Shown: positions 22,236 through 32,936 of the stretch, in pieces
How the letters are laid out: every line of letters begins with the position of its first letter
How positions within the stretch are numbered: the stretch's first letter is position 1
Assembly: GCA_944739405.2 (NCBI GenBank)
Contig: OX123193.2
Coordinates: 11,850,331 to 11,914,330 of the forward strand
Reading direction: 5' to 3'
Source of the DNA: Euclidia mi
Lineage: Eukaryota > Arthropoda > Insecta > Lepidoptera > Erebidae
DNA: 64,000 bases
Position numbers and translations under genes: made by a program
The notes under the pieces: generated by a model
Databases searched by the model: none
Seen by the model: the letters and a program-made list of their open reading frames with translations, nothing else
What the model was told of the DNA's origin: nothing

Positions 22236-22380
22236 TCGTATAGGGTTTGATGTCGAGTTTTCTGTCTCAACGCAAAGATGGTATTTGCATCGTGTTATCC
22301 CTTAGTCGCCTCTTACGACACCCACGGGAAGATAGGGGGTGGTGACACTTGTATTCTATGCCGTCAAACACACGGCATTA
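22236..22380 (-). repeat. Partial D-related repeat
   Basis: The minus strand carries GACGGCATAGAATAC, GTCACCACCCCCTATC and GGGTGTCGTAAGAGGCGACT, the 5' half of a D-related family. The 3' GATGAT end is absent; the SINE B at 21982-22235 begins where it stops. Confidence 0.65.
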
Positions 22381-22399
22381 CACAAGATAAACATGTGTA

Positions 22400-24005
22400 C
22401 CTAAGTTTCGAGTATCAAATACGTCTCAAAATATGCTGAGTAGATAATAACAAAAATACCAAAGTGGCGAAACCGCAAGCAAGATACAAGCAGTGCATAA
22501 ATCAAAGTGTATTGCGTAAACGCTGAAAATAGCCATGTCAGAGGTGGATCGCGGCTCGCTTCCTAGCGCGTCTCTTCGTATTGACGTTGCATCGGCGCGC
22601 GGCGGCGGCACTTGCATATTGTGAAACGGTCTGCAGTCTACGTGTCTACGTACTAGATTGTCTCTGAATAGAAAGCTAGGTACAGAATGTGGTGCCGTGG
22701 GCGACCGCTAGCCACAGCGGGCGGCTGCAAGCGATGGCGTCGTGCAAAAATAAAGGAAGCGATGTTGATCGATCGCGGCTATATCCGTTCGATGCGGTGA
22801 CGCAACGTCGCCGGTGTACACTCCGCTCAAACGAACAGAGTGCTTGTGACGCATTTAGTTCCGCGATAACGCCGTACTGTTTGACACCGTGTAATTACCG
22901 AGATGGGGAAGAAAACTTGATCAACCATTATTGGCACGTAGCCGTATTGCTGCATCTTGCAGGTGTTGCGACAGACGCCTTGTTACCAGCTCCAGGCCGC
23001 AGCCGCGCTGACCTGATTACCTATACCTAGTCTGACGCTGAATGCTGCATCTGTGACGCTTTGTTGTCTCTTACTTCATTAAAGTTTTTTTATCTTTATG
23101 AAATTATATGTAATATGAATTTAATAAAACACCTAGATAAAACGTGTAATCGAGTGACGCAGTTGTTTGTCAATATCATCAATTTATCGGCCGCTAGTAG
23201 CGATAAACGTCTTCATCATTCTTTAGAAGAAATTTTTGGCTGGCGTCCGTGCATCTACTACACACTACGAAACACACATCTACATAATGTACACACTATT
23301 TGTTTATTATTGTTTTGTAATATAAAATATAGCGCGTCGTGTATTCGCAGATCTATTGCGGACGCGCCGCGATTCTTACGCGCAGAATTTAAACATTTGC
23401 ATATAGTAACAAGTAAATGTTGGCAAACAAAGACAGGTGCTCGGCCAATAACCTTTAATGTTTATTTTTGGATAGTACTCGTGTCTACCTCAATAGTATG
23501 TAGGTGTTAACCCTGTACCACCAAGTACGTCCCAATCATTGCATTTTTTGCCTTACTTTTTTTAACAGGAGGCACGGACTGGGGTTTCAGATCAACCAGG
23601 ACTGTGGACAAACACCCTGGATAACAATGACCAGCAGTTTTAGGGGCATGTGGTCCCTTCTGCCTCAACCAAAAGCCTCTAGGCCCTGGTCTCCCCTTCA
23701 AATCAAAATCGTCAGTCTGCCGCTGCACTTATGACGTAAAATACAAGAAGCCCGTGTCCAGCAATTCGGTTTCGGAAACTTAGCAACAGGATGTTTTCGA
23801 GACTACATTACGTCATCCGTAACCAAACATCACAATACCAATTACAGTGAACACCTTCACTTGAAATCAGCATGCTTTAATTTGGCTCAACACGATTATA
23901 ATTATTCATCGGTAAGTACATTCAGACACCAACATGTATAGAAACGAATACCTATTATTGCTCTGTGCCAAACATATTCTCACACTGAACAATCTGAAGT
24001 CGGAA
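22400..24005. other. Repeat-poor; one long frame with a single stop
   Basis: No repeats recognised. From 22689 to 23510 one plus-strand frame is open except for a TAG at 23028-23030. Neither part resembles a known protein, no ATG starts either long segment, and codon use does not look convincing. A CCGCGATAACGCC motif lies at 22861-22873. At 23540-23735 a short block with a polypyrimidine-AG before GAGGCACGG looks denser than its surroundings, but I cannot assign it. Confidence 0.25.
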
Positions 24006-24009
24006 CTCA

Positions 24010-24225
24010 TAGCGATAGCAACTACAACGTGACTTGCTGATTGCACAAGATGGACAAAGTTAAGCAATGTTTGTCCAGGTCACTAAATGGAAGGGTAACC
24101 GCCCTGTTCTGGCATTTGGCGGGCACGTAAAGCAGTCAGATCCGGTTGTTGTCTCGGTGTAGGAATCGTAAGGCCTTTTCAGAGGGCCTTAGACGGCCTT
24201 TTGAACTCTTTTGCCAGATTTGGCT
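24010..24225 (+). mobile_element. 5S rRNA-derived SINE (F family), second copy
   Basis: Head with AAAGTTAAGCAATG and AAATGGAAGGGTAACCGC, diverged 5S box A and box C, then GGGCACGTAAAGCAGTCAGA, GGAATCGTAAGGCC and a GGGCCTTAGACGGCC block. It is collinear with 6325-6550 over the whole length but more diverged in the head. Confidence 0.7.
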
Positions 24226-24311
24226 ATCCGTGCACACACATAGATAGATTCGAAAATAAAACCTTGGATTGACAAGCAAACCGTCAAATATTATATCGGA
24301 ATAATAATATG

Positions 24312-24530
24312 TCCGTGTGGTGACGGATTAAGAATACGGATTGTCACCACCCCATATCATCCCATGGGTGTCGTAAGAGCCAACAGAGGAAGCATATTAT
24401 GCAGAGAACAGCACTGATCTAAGAGAAGGAAAATTTGACCCCGTTTGGTCAGCGTGGTATAGTAGGCCTATTCCTCCTTTCAAAGGAGAGGCCTAGTCCA
24501 GCTGTGGACTGTAAAAGGCTGATGATGATG
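24312..24530 (+). mobile_element. Short retroposon, family D
   Basis: Begins TCCGTGTGGTGACGGATTAA and ends CTGATGATGATG. An 8-bp duplication ATAATATG lies at 24304-24311 and 24531-24538. It contains CCCATGGGTGTCGTAAGAGC and GGCCTAGTCCAGCTGTGGAC. Near full length. Confidence 0.8.
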
Positions 24531-24788
24531 ATAATATGAATGTCAATAACAAAAGCACCACGGAAAAGAAACAGTCACAATATTTATCAGTGACTAAGTT
24601 CTCCGAAATCATTCAAGTGTGTGCTCTCTCGTATGACCGATACAATCATTTCACACACCTATACGATAACAACTTGATCTTAGTTTTAAATTGCCTCACG
24701 GAATATTTGTCAAGTACCCAAATACCTACCTTTGTTTCGAGTACCGGATATTTTGCCATTGAAATGGATTAACTGAATCTGTCATAAA

Positions 24789-24880
24789 CGGGGTTGACTA
24801 GAAAGTGGACTCCAGGCTTTACGGCGAAACCCTTGAATGCAATCGAGATAACAATGGGGGTCAAAGATGATGATGATGTC
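24789..24880 (+). repeat. C1 SINE 3' fragment
   Basis: GTTGACTAGAAAGTGGACTC then a GATGATGATG tail matches the last ~90 bp of the C1 family, with diverged sequence between. Confidence 0.45.
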
Positions 24881-25050
24881 GCGAATTTACTGGTCTGAAC
24901 ATTCCCATGGCGCTCATAAGTACTCGAAACAAACCTACGCCGTAAATAAAAATAAAAAAGCTATGTAAAAGTATTTTTAATGATGACTAAAGTTTTGATT
25001 AGTTTAGTGACCGCTGCGTATGGAATTTATCGACTGTCAAGCCAGAGTAG

Positions 25051-25103
25051 TTGAAGACATACATGAGTATTAACGATGTATTGATACTCATGTATGTCTT
25101 CAA
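25051..25103 (+). other. Perfect 20-bp hairpin
   Basis: Arms 25051-25070 and 25084-25103 are perfectly complementary, with a 13-nt loop TAACGATGTATTG. The left arm begins TTGAAGACATACATG. It does not belong to any repeat family seen here. Options are a tiny palindromic insertion, a recent inverted duplication or an RNA hairpin. Confidence 0.7.
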
Positions 25104-25184
25104 ACATAATCTTTACGTTTACTCTCACGTTGGTTCGACATAATCATGCTATAGCTACGATAGTGTGTGTTGACCAGTAGGTAC

Positions 25185-25290
25185 GAGGCGATCGTTCGCG
25201 CATTACATCCGTGATGGTATCGGGTCGCAGCGTGGTGCAGCGCATGCGCAGTAGCCGCGCGAACACAGCGCCCGCGAGGTCACTCGCTCC
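25185..25290. other. CpG-rich block
   Basis: Dense CG stretch (GCATGCGCAGTAGCCGCGCG, CAGCGCCCGCGAGG). No repeat or exon is apparent. Confidence 0.25.
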
Positions 25291-25574
25291 GCTCACTAGT
25301 GACACATCATGTGTGATTTTCCGCGGACAGTCTTTAAAAGTTGCTTGTATACCTACATCTGATGATATGACAATTCTTTGAGACTTACGTTACTTCAGAG
25401 GTTGTAAACGGAGGTGCAGTTTTTAGCAGTAGTCCATTTTGTCACCTCGAAAGAAAGAAGAAAGAAAGAAACGTACGTTCTCCTGCTTGCTTGTATGTCT
25501 TTTCAATGCGTAAAGGGCGCTAACACCTGAGCTTTATAATATAGTGTAGTAATATATCCTATTAATTGCGGTGC

Positions 25575-25745
25575 AGATGGTGTCAGTACCGCGGCCGCGG
25601 CGCACGCGTCACCCGCGTGACGCCCCGCGCAGGTCACTGTCTGCCACCGCACCGCCGCCGCTCCGCACCGCCTGTCTGGACGATTAACGCATTGTTCGAA
25701 CTTTCTAGAAGCTCCATAACGCACCGGTGCACGCTCGCTTTCCCC
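25575..25745. other. CpG-rich block
   Basis: GCGGCCGCGGCGCACGCGTC followed by a C-rich run. Open frames on both strands reflect composition and match nothing I know. Confidence 0.25.
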
Positions 25746-25895
25746 TAGTTCATATTCCGCGGGTGCCCGCTGTTATCTTGTTAAAATAACAAATTTTGAC
25801 ATTTCACTCGCAGCTGCCGTGTGAAAGACATAATTAGTCTGAAGGTGAAATTATTCGACTGTCTATAAATCATCATCCATAGACTTATATGTCTA

Positions 25896-25990
25896 TGTCA
25901 TCATCATCCTAACACGATCCCGGTTACATAGACACATCCCAAGGATGCCTTGCAGAGCCCAGCGTCTAGTGCTATTAATGAGCTTAGACT
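25896..25990 (-). repeat. C1 SINE 3' fragment
   Basis: GTCATCATCATCCTAACACG then GATCCCGGTTACATAG is the reversed 3' end of the C1 family; it fades after about 90 bp. Confidence 0.4.
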
Positions 25991-26289
25991 CAATACTTAT
26001 CAGTCTTTCTGTATCGACGACAACAAGCCGACTCAACAACAAAAACTGGTAGAGATTGACAAGCGAATGAGAAATGACCCTACGCGACGGAGCCTACAGC
26101 CGCTTGGAGAGCAAACACGTGTCGGAACGTTTTTCTGCGTTCCAGATGCGACAACATAAACAATGCACATATTGAGGAGCCAAATTAATTTCTCGTGTCG
26201 TTGTAAGATTCGGCGCCAAAAGGTAATTACCGATGCGAAATGCATACACAACATAATTGAGTGTAGTACATAGCACACCAAGAACGGCG

Positions 26290-26875
26290 AGGCCGGTGTG
26301 GCTTGAGGCAATTAGCGAAATGGACGGCGGAAAGGCGAACGTACTGAGCGCGCGTAGGTCGAGCGCGGACACAGCGGGTGAACTCCCACCGGGCGACGTC
26401 AACCGACCTCCTATTAATAGTACGACCAGTGGGTAATCAATATTCGCCGTGCAAGCCAACCCTCGCCCGCATCGCGCTTCCTGGAAGCCGCGAGTGCGAT
26501 TCGGGGACACAGCGGCCCCCGGCGGCGCCGCGCCTCCATAAATCTCCGAGGCCGCTTCGCTCGCCGCGCCGCCGCTTCCTTTGTTTTTTTTTCCCGGCGG
26601 CGCGGTAATAAGATCGCGAGCGTCAACGTCAGGTATAGATAGGCTCCGGGCGGCCGCGCGTGAAATGCATGCGCCGTCTATTGACCGCGCAGATGTACAA
26701 TTTTAAAAGCTTGTTCCTCGAGACGAACGCGTCAGCGGCGACGTGAGCCGAGGCGCGTGAGTCCCGCCGCGGCGGAAATAATTAGTCGTGGAGATAATCG
26801 TTCAGAAACTGTCGGCGGCGCGCCGCTCGTTAAACCCGCGTCCATTCCCTCCGTGTGCTCCACTAACTACTTGAG
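26290..26875. promoter_or_regulatory. Largest CpG-rich island in the window
   Basis: Nearly 600 bp with very high GC around 26500-26780 (GGCGGCGCCGCGCCTCC, CCGCGGCGGAAATAATTAG). It includes a T-run flanked by GC-rich arms near 26580. No dispersed repeat lies inside it. Open frames on both strands are compositional. A promoter or developmental enhancer is plausible but unproven. Confidence 0.3.
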
Positions 26876-27139
26876 CCGCTCACAAAATGAAAACTTAGAG
26901 GTGACTCGATTAAGCCCGTGCCTACTTAATAAAGCTTATAATTTTAATAGGGAAACTGGGTAACTTTGTAGAATCGGGATCAGATTATCCGGCGCGGATA
27001 AACGCGCAAAAGTTGGAGTAATATGTTGAAAAAGGTAAAAGTGGGTAAGAGTAACATGAAAACTGCGGTGGTATTGATCACGAAGCATGTTGTGTACGTG
27101 GAGGTTATTGTGGACGTTTAGGTGCATACGAGTGATGAA

Positions 27140-27360
27140 GTATAATAGCACACATGCAACACGAGGTGTCGCGGGCGAACCTGTCGCTGATAACAGATCA
27201 CGGACGGCTGCGCGCGGCGGCCGCGATAACGCTCAGATAACGAACGCAATTCACTTACATAATCAGAGAGCAACATTCGCGAGGCTATCGCCATCTCCGA
27301 CTGTTTGCGAAACAAAACTTATCGCCCGTGTGACGCGACGCGATTTTTCCTCGATTGGTT
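27140..27360. other. GC-moderate block with CCGCGATAACGC
   Basis: Contains CCGCGATAACGC (27221-27232), identical to the motif at 22861, and a second GATAAC 12 bp downstream. No repeat or exon is recognised. Confidence 0.25.
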
Positions 27361-27771
27361 TCACAACACCTCTACGGCTTTGATTAGGTAATTGACTATT
27401 TAAGGGTTGATTCTGAAACGAAAACGAGAGGCATGAAATATGTTGAAATGTTTTGTTTACATGAGCAATGTATTCTCAAGAACAAAATGAGTTACTTACC
27501 TAATATCGAAGAGTGTATAAAATTTACAGAAAGACAAGTATCTATAGCAGGTAACTGATAATTCACCACGTGTAGGCCGAGGCTTTCTCGTAAATGACTG
27601 TTACAAACTTAATCGGGCTCAATGTACTATATGGCACAAACATGGTTCAAAGTTTAGGCCTAAATAAAAGTTATTAATTCCCTTTTCTGTACAAACGTTA
27701 GAACCCATATGTCGACTACCGCTAAATTAAATAGCGAATTGATATAAATAACGATATTCTTTGACAGACGA

Positions 27772-27826
27772 GACGATCTAGAATAGTCTAAACATATTCG
27801 ACGATCAAGAATCGTCTAAAATATTC
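27772..27826 (+). repeat. Two-unit 27/28-bp tandem repeat
   Basis: GACGATCTAGAATAGTCTAA at 27772 is repeated as GACGATCAAGAATCGTCTAA at 27800; both units end in ATATTC. Confidence 0.65.
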
Positions 27827-27971
27827 TGTTACAAGGCTTTTAACCGATGTCAAACACATGATGGTTTAATAAAAAAACAATCGCGCTGTTTATTTCCTTG
27901 AAGAGATGGAATCATGTTTAGTACACGTTTTTATCGTACATAAGTGGTGTGATTTTATGAGTTACATATAT

Positions 27972-28241
27972 TTATTATTATTATTATTTTATAGACTTAC
28001 GCCTGTATCCCCGAAGGGGTAGGCAGAGGTGTAATATTACGCCCACATTTCGCCATGAATTTTTAGGTCCCACGTAATAGGGGGCGAGCCTATTGCCGTA
28101 CCGGGCACACATTACCAGACTCCGTGCTGCTACTGAGAATTTCCTAACGGAAAAACCCAATAACACTTTGCGCGAACCGGGAATCGAACCCGAGACCTCC
28201 CAATCCTACGCGCACATTTATGCCGCGAGACCAACGAGGCA
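27972..28241 (-). mobile_element. tRNA-derived SINE B with target duplication
   Basis: Full-length copy with the second head type (TGCCTCGTTGGTCTCGCGGC). The perfect duplication GTTACATATAT lies at 27961-27971 and 28242-28252. The B box GGTTCGATTCC is intact. The tail is GTAAGTCTATAAAA followed by TAA repeats rather than TATG. Confidence 0.92.
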
Positions 28242-28252
28242 GTTACATATAT

Positions 28253-29373
28253 CTAGATGCTTATTTATTACTTGCCTACAGGTACCTGTCTTGTAGGTAC
28301 ACGTCTTTTAGACTTTAGAGTAAGTATATTCACCGGACCCCAGCTATAATCATCGTGTTCGCCTTCATGCTTTCGGTAAAGCCCAGATTTGATAGAATAT
28401 TAATCTTTCTACTGAGCTACTGTCATCTGGCCCTGGTAAGGCCAAAGCTTGAAGATGCTGAGACCAGTGCCAGGGCATTTGTGGACACTGACTTCCCGTG
28501 ATGACTAGCATGACTGCTCTTATGGCACCGCATTTGGATTCCATAGCTCCCTTCCCAGATACCATAAACACGGCAGTAAAATGCAAACAGGCAACTAATA
28601 TTTTTGTCTGTATAAAATTTTGTAACCACTTAATTTACTTTATATTTATGTAACGGCTCTCGAATCTCTTGATCGCGTATCTAATCGATAATAAAGGTGA
28701 AATACATTTTAGGTGCTCATTTTTCTTTTTTGGCGAAGGTAACACTAGCTGTAGTCATAGGATGGCTCTACATCATTACATAAACCGCGAAATATTTGAA
28801 ATTATTTAACCACTTCATTTTTTACTGTCTTTGATACATTTCTCCAACGAAATAATACCTCTACTAAATCTACATAACAATACCTACGTAAAAACGGCAC
28901 CGAATCGCAACAATCTCACGCGGAAGCGGCAAGTCGCGTTTTTTTGTCGCAACTCGTTAACCCTTCAATTCTCACGAATATCCGCGACACAGTCTAATAG
29001 TACGTCTTTGTTCGCACGTAGGTAGCTAGGTAGGCGACGCGACATCGTCCGCGACAAAAAACTCCCGCTTGTCGCGGTCACCACCCCAATGATAAGGCAC
29101 GTCTCGCCTTTGAGCGCTGCGACGTAATTGTCGCTATCTGTCGAATGTGGCGATTGTACGGAGGGTTGGCTGCGTCGCATTTTTTTTAAATTCCGGTTAT
29201 TACTGATTGTTCACAGAGCTGTTGGTAGCTACAATTGACGAGATTCTTATGGATTTAAAAGAGTATATTATTTGCCGAATCCGCTTCCATGAACAGCTGA
29301 CTGACTACTAAACTAACAAATAGCAGCCTTATAACATCAGCAAGTTGTAAATACTTCAATAGTATGACTCTAC
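28253..29373. other. No recognisable repeat
   Basis: 28340-28640 reads like decayed coding DNA: a 56-codon plus frame PAIIIVFAFMLSVKPRFDRI... (hydrophobic at its start) and two minus frames. I cannot identify a family. The remainder is unique-looking. Confidence 0.25.
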
Positions 29374-29616
29374 GTCCGTGTGGTGACGGATTAAGAATAC
29401 GGAATATCATCACCCCATATCATCCCATGGGTGTCGTAAGAGCCGACAGAGGGAGCATATTATGCAGAGAACAGCACTGTGAGAGAAGGAAAACTTGATA
29501 CAAACCCTACACCAACCCGTTTGGCCAGCGTGGTATAGTAGGCCAATTCCTCCTTTCAAAGGAGAGGCCTAGTCCAGCAGTGGACTGTTAAGGGCTGATG
29601 ATGATGATGATGATGA
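29374..29616 (+). mobile_element. Short retroposon, family D
   Basis: Begins GTCCGTGTGGTGACGGATTA, carries CCCATGGGTGTCGTAAGAGC and CCGTTTGGCCAGCGTGG, and ends in a GATGAT tail that runs into TACTAC repeats. Full length; the target duplication is obscured by the tail. Confidence 0.8.
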
Positions 29617-29744
29617 CTACTACTACTATCTCATACAAGACTAAGATAGACTATGAACACAGATGGACTAACGTTACAAATCTTCAAAGTTTCAAATCAT
29701 TTACTACTACGATTCAAAACAGAATTTAATGTTACCGCCTAGAG

Positions 29745-29798
29745 GTAAGTATCCATACCTACCCTTTATGGAGATATAAGCGTGATGTTATGTTATTA
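29745..29798 (+). repeat. SINE B tail fragment, GTTATG type
   Basis: CCTACCCTTTATGGAGATAT then GCGTGATGTTATGTTAT resembles the tail of the chimeric SINE at 20882-21165. Confidence 0.45.
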
Positions 29799-30065
29799 GA
29801 AGACCTAACTGCCAAGGTCACCGTTAGGGCACATTACTGGGGTCCAACGCTAACTACACGATAAAGGCGGTACCAGGACCCTAGCTGAATATAGGACTCT
29901 ACGATGAAATAGAGCACGAAGAATGGAACATCCATTTTCCATTTGAGTGGCAATAAGCTGGCCATATGATCAACTTTTTAAGTCTGTCTTACATTCGTAC
30001 TACATAAGTTGATGTCAATACTTATGTTCGACCTGTCTAAGATCTATTAGTTCTTGCAACATTTA

Positions 30066-30217
30066 GGCCTCCCTCACATTGTTCATGAGCGTCCCTCGAG
30101 CGTACGCTCGGCGTCCGTTCGGCGTGCGGCTGGCGTTCACTTTGTACTACAGAGTGAACGCCGAGCGCACGCCGGGCGTACGCTCGAGGAACGCTGTCGC
30201 CCAATGTGAGGTCGGCC
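30066..30217. mobile_element. Foldback MITE, Harbinger-like duplication
   Basis: 152-bp element that is almost entirely an imperfect inverted repeat, with a loop of about 10 nt near 30142-30152. The ends are GGCC(T/G)(C/A)CCTCACATTG. It is flanked by TTA at 30063-30065 and 30218-30220, the PIF/Harbinger TWA pattern. The arms are CpG-rich and include CCTCGAGCGTACGC on both sides. Confidence 0.75.
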
Positions 30218-30384
30218 TTACAGTGGTTTCTACTATATGTATCTCGTGTCATTTACATCAGAACTCTTCTATGTTTCGCAGTGATACACGTTCTAGTCTA
30301 AGGCCATAGGCAACATTCAGTTTGGTTGTGAGTAGAGGTAGTACTTATCAATTTATTTTGATACTAAGCATTTCGATATAGTAG

Positions 30385-30637
30385 TTAATTTATTTTTTAT
30401 AGATTCACGTCTGTATCTCCGAAGGGGTAGGCAGAGATGTAATATTACACCCACATTTCGGCATGACATTTTAGGTCCCACGTAATAGGGGGTGAGCCTA
30501 TTGCCGTACTGGGCACATTACCAGACTCTGAGAATTTCCTAACGGAAAAACCCAATAACACGTTTGCCCGACCCGGGAATCGAACCCGAGACCTCGTAAT
30601 CCCACGCGCACATTTATGCCGCGAGACCAACGAGGCA
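30385..30637 (-). mobile_element. tRNA-derived SINE B, second head type
   Basis: Complete head with GGTTCGATTCCCGGG, body and tail GTGAATCTATAAAA. A short deletion removes GTGCTGCTACT-type sequence in the body. Beyond the head there is a duplicated GTTGAAATTATA (30650 and 30661). Confidence 0.87.
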
Positions 30638-30679
30638 ATCGTGTTGAAATTATAGTTCATGTTGAAATTATACTGGAAG

Positions 30680-31010
30680 CTGACTGAATTTAAATATTTG
30701 TTGCCTCGGCTTGGTGATGATTGCCATATCCATAACTTTTCCTACTTCTCTGGCATTATTAATAAAGAAAGGCAGTCATATGCCAGACCAGCAATAACTG
30801 CGGTGTATGCTCAAATATCTACCAAAGACGCCTATATGATGGGGTGAATGTTACGTCGAAATATAAACTTTATCTCTTTCTTCCTATAAGTAAGACAACT
30901 CCGCTCTAAGAATAAATTCTGCATCGCGGTGAATGGAATTAATAATATGTTCGCAAAGGAATATGTCGATCATGTTTAAGGGAATAACTAATATTAATAT
31001 TAAACTAACT
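30680..31010. other. No recognisable feature
   Basis: Short unique-looking spacer between SINEs. Confidence 0.35.
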
Positions 31011-31015
31011 TTAAG

Positions 31016-31322
31016 CAAACGATAGCCGAGTGGAGAGACCGACGGACTGCTACGCAGAGGGTCTCGGGAACGAATCCACGGCACGCACCAATGACTTTGC
31101 GAAGTTAAGTGCGTATTAAATTGGTAATTATCGCTTGCTTATCGGTGAAGGAAAACATCGTGAGGAAACCTGCATGTCTGAGAGTTCTCCATAATGTTCT
31201 CGAAAGACATGTGAAGTCTGCCAACCCGCACTTGGCCAGCGTGGTGGACTCTGGCCTTACCCTTCTCATAGTGAGATGAGGCACGTGCCCAGCAGTGGGA
31301 CAGTATAAAGGGCTGATGATGG
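31016..31322 (+). mobile_element. tRNA-derived SINE, C2 family
   Basis: Same tRNA head (GATAGCCGAGTGG) and linker (AATTATCGCTTGCTT) as C1, but a different 3' half: AAAACATCGTGAGGAAACCT, CACTTGGCCAGCGTGGTGGA, CAGCAGTGGGACAGTATAAA and a GGCTGATGATGG end. The B box is changed (GGGAACGAATCC), so transcription is probably weak. A second copy is at 49279-49586. Confidence 0.85.
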
Positions 31323-31339
31323 AATTTTAAATCATTTAA

Positions 31340-31478
31340 GTAGCCAGACACAAAGACAAAACACCAGACACGAAATAACATTTTGTGGATCACACAAGGG
31401 GTTTGTAATGTGGATATCGAACCCAGAATCCACTACACAGTGTTTAACGGCGAGGCCATCACTTACACCACTACACTA
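31340..31478 (-). mobile_element. Another tRNA-like SINE fragment
   Basis: On the minus strand a B-box-like GGGTTCGATATCC follows GCCTCGCCGTTAAACACTG, and the body includes GATCCACAAAATGTTATTTC. Part of this body recurs near 33985-34022. Adjacent to the C2 SINE. Confidence 0.5.
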
Positions 31479-31565
31479 TACATGCAATTTAAATAGACTT
31501 AAGATGTTGCTGCCCTTAATAAACCAGATAATATTTCACAAAATAATATCAGACTTATGGCAACA

Positions 31566-31800
31566 CTAGCCGTTTCCCGCGGTTTCACCCGCGTCCTGAG
31601 GGAACTACTTCGCGTACCCGAAAAACACGCATATCTTACGGACCCCTATTTTTTCTAAAATCAAATATAGCCTATGTTATTGGCAGATAATGTAGCTTTT
31701 TAATGGTGATAGAATTTTTCAAATCGGTCCAGTAGTTTTTGAGTTTATCCATTAGGTACAAACAAAAATACAAATTTTTCCTCTTTATAATATTAATAAT
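31566..31800 (+). repeat. Dispersed repeat, CCGCGGTTTCACCCGCGTCC type
   Basis: Begins TTTCCCGCGGTTTCACCCGC, has GGGAACTACTTCGCGTACCC, AAATCGGTCCAGTAGTTTTT and ends TTTCCTCTTTATAATATTA. I know this arrangement as a very common lepidopteran repeat, probably a non-LTR 3' region, but I cannot assign a clade. Confidence 0.6.
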
Positions 31801-32560
31801 AATAAGTGTAGAAGTGTGACAAGACTCTGCTTGTTACGTTTTGACTGTTAGTCTTTTATTTGCCTACTGCAATCGCAATAAGGTTTTTTAGACTGAGTCA
31901 TAACCCTCGGGATGGTTCCTTCATCCCTTGGACATTAATAAAGAATAGCACTCAATGAAAGGTCAGGGCCGTACTTAGGTCGGCGTTTTCGTAAAAATAT
32001 AAAGTTATTGCGCATTTACATTTTTGTACGGGGCCCTTCAATAAAATTATGCCGAGCAGATGTTAGGTATCAGAAATTCAAAGTTATGATAGTAACCTTT
32101 GGGTAAAACACAATTTTTTCGTTGGTTTACAATCTGTCTATCATGACGCCAGCACAAATGTAAAGGGATAAGCAGAAGCAAAAAAAAAAATAACAAGGCG
32201 CATCCAGTTCGATGAAACACATAATCCTACTACTACATATTTATTGTAAACGCGAAAGTAGTTGAGGATAGATGGATGTTTTTTGTTTTTTTAACGCAAA
32301 AACTACTTAACGAATTTTGATGAAACTCTACATGAATATATTCATCAGAATAGCAAATAAGTTCCTTACATTTTGTTGCAATAACAAGACATACGCATGC
32401 GGAGTAGCAGGTACAAACGACTACTATAGTAATTTTTGAATAATTTGATATCGAACGCGCAATATGCATCAGTGAGTTATCCAGGCAGCTTAGCGACCAG
32501 GGTAACCAATACGCCAATAAGGAAAAAAAAACATAATGTACTAAAAAATATGATAAAAAG
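31801..32560. other. Mostly unique
   Basis: A hAT-like start CAGGGCCGTACTTAGGTC occurs at about 31965, but no matching right end was found. Nothing else is recognisable. Confidence 0.3.
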
Positions 32561-32566
32561 GTACAG

Positions 32567-32906
32567 TCATCATCGCCCTAGCGTTATCCCGGTTGCATCC
32601 AACACTTATATGCCTCGGAGCCCGAGGTTAGCTTATGTAGCCTAACCAGATATGACAGAATACCAGCTTTTCCACATAGTGACTGCCGTCTGACCTCTGC
32701 AACCGCTCCGTTTAGACTTGTATAAGTTTATTTGATTATACTGACTTCGTGTAAAAACTGACAAGGATCTGCATGACAGCCGGGACCGACGGTTTTGCTC
32801 TACGAGGGCAGGCAATGTAATACGCACATAACTTCGAAAAGTCGGTGGTGCGCCTCGTGGATTCGAACCCGTATTGTTGGTATCTCCATAAGACTATCGC
32901 TGTCTT
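32567..32906 (-). mobile_element. Degenerate C1 SINE
   Basis: Reversed C1 landmarks in order: ATCGCCCTAGCGTTATCCCG, CACATAGTGACTGCCG, GACAGCCGGGACCGACGG, GTGGATTCGAACCCG and a decayed head (TTGGTATCTCCATAAGACTA). Many substitutions and indels mark an old copy. Confidence 0.75.
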
Positions 32907-32936
32907 GTAATAATATATGGAGTCAATATAAATATA

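Noticed and set aside
23600..23640. A block beginning CCTGGTTGATC on the minus strand, similar to the start of 18S rRNA.
   Set aside because: The match stops after about 11 bases and the following sequence is not 18S.
31965..32060. CAGGGCCGTACTTAGG as the end of a hAT element.
   Set aside because: No inverted partner or 8-bp duplication could be found downstream.
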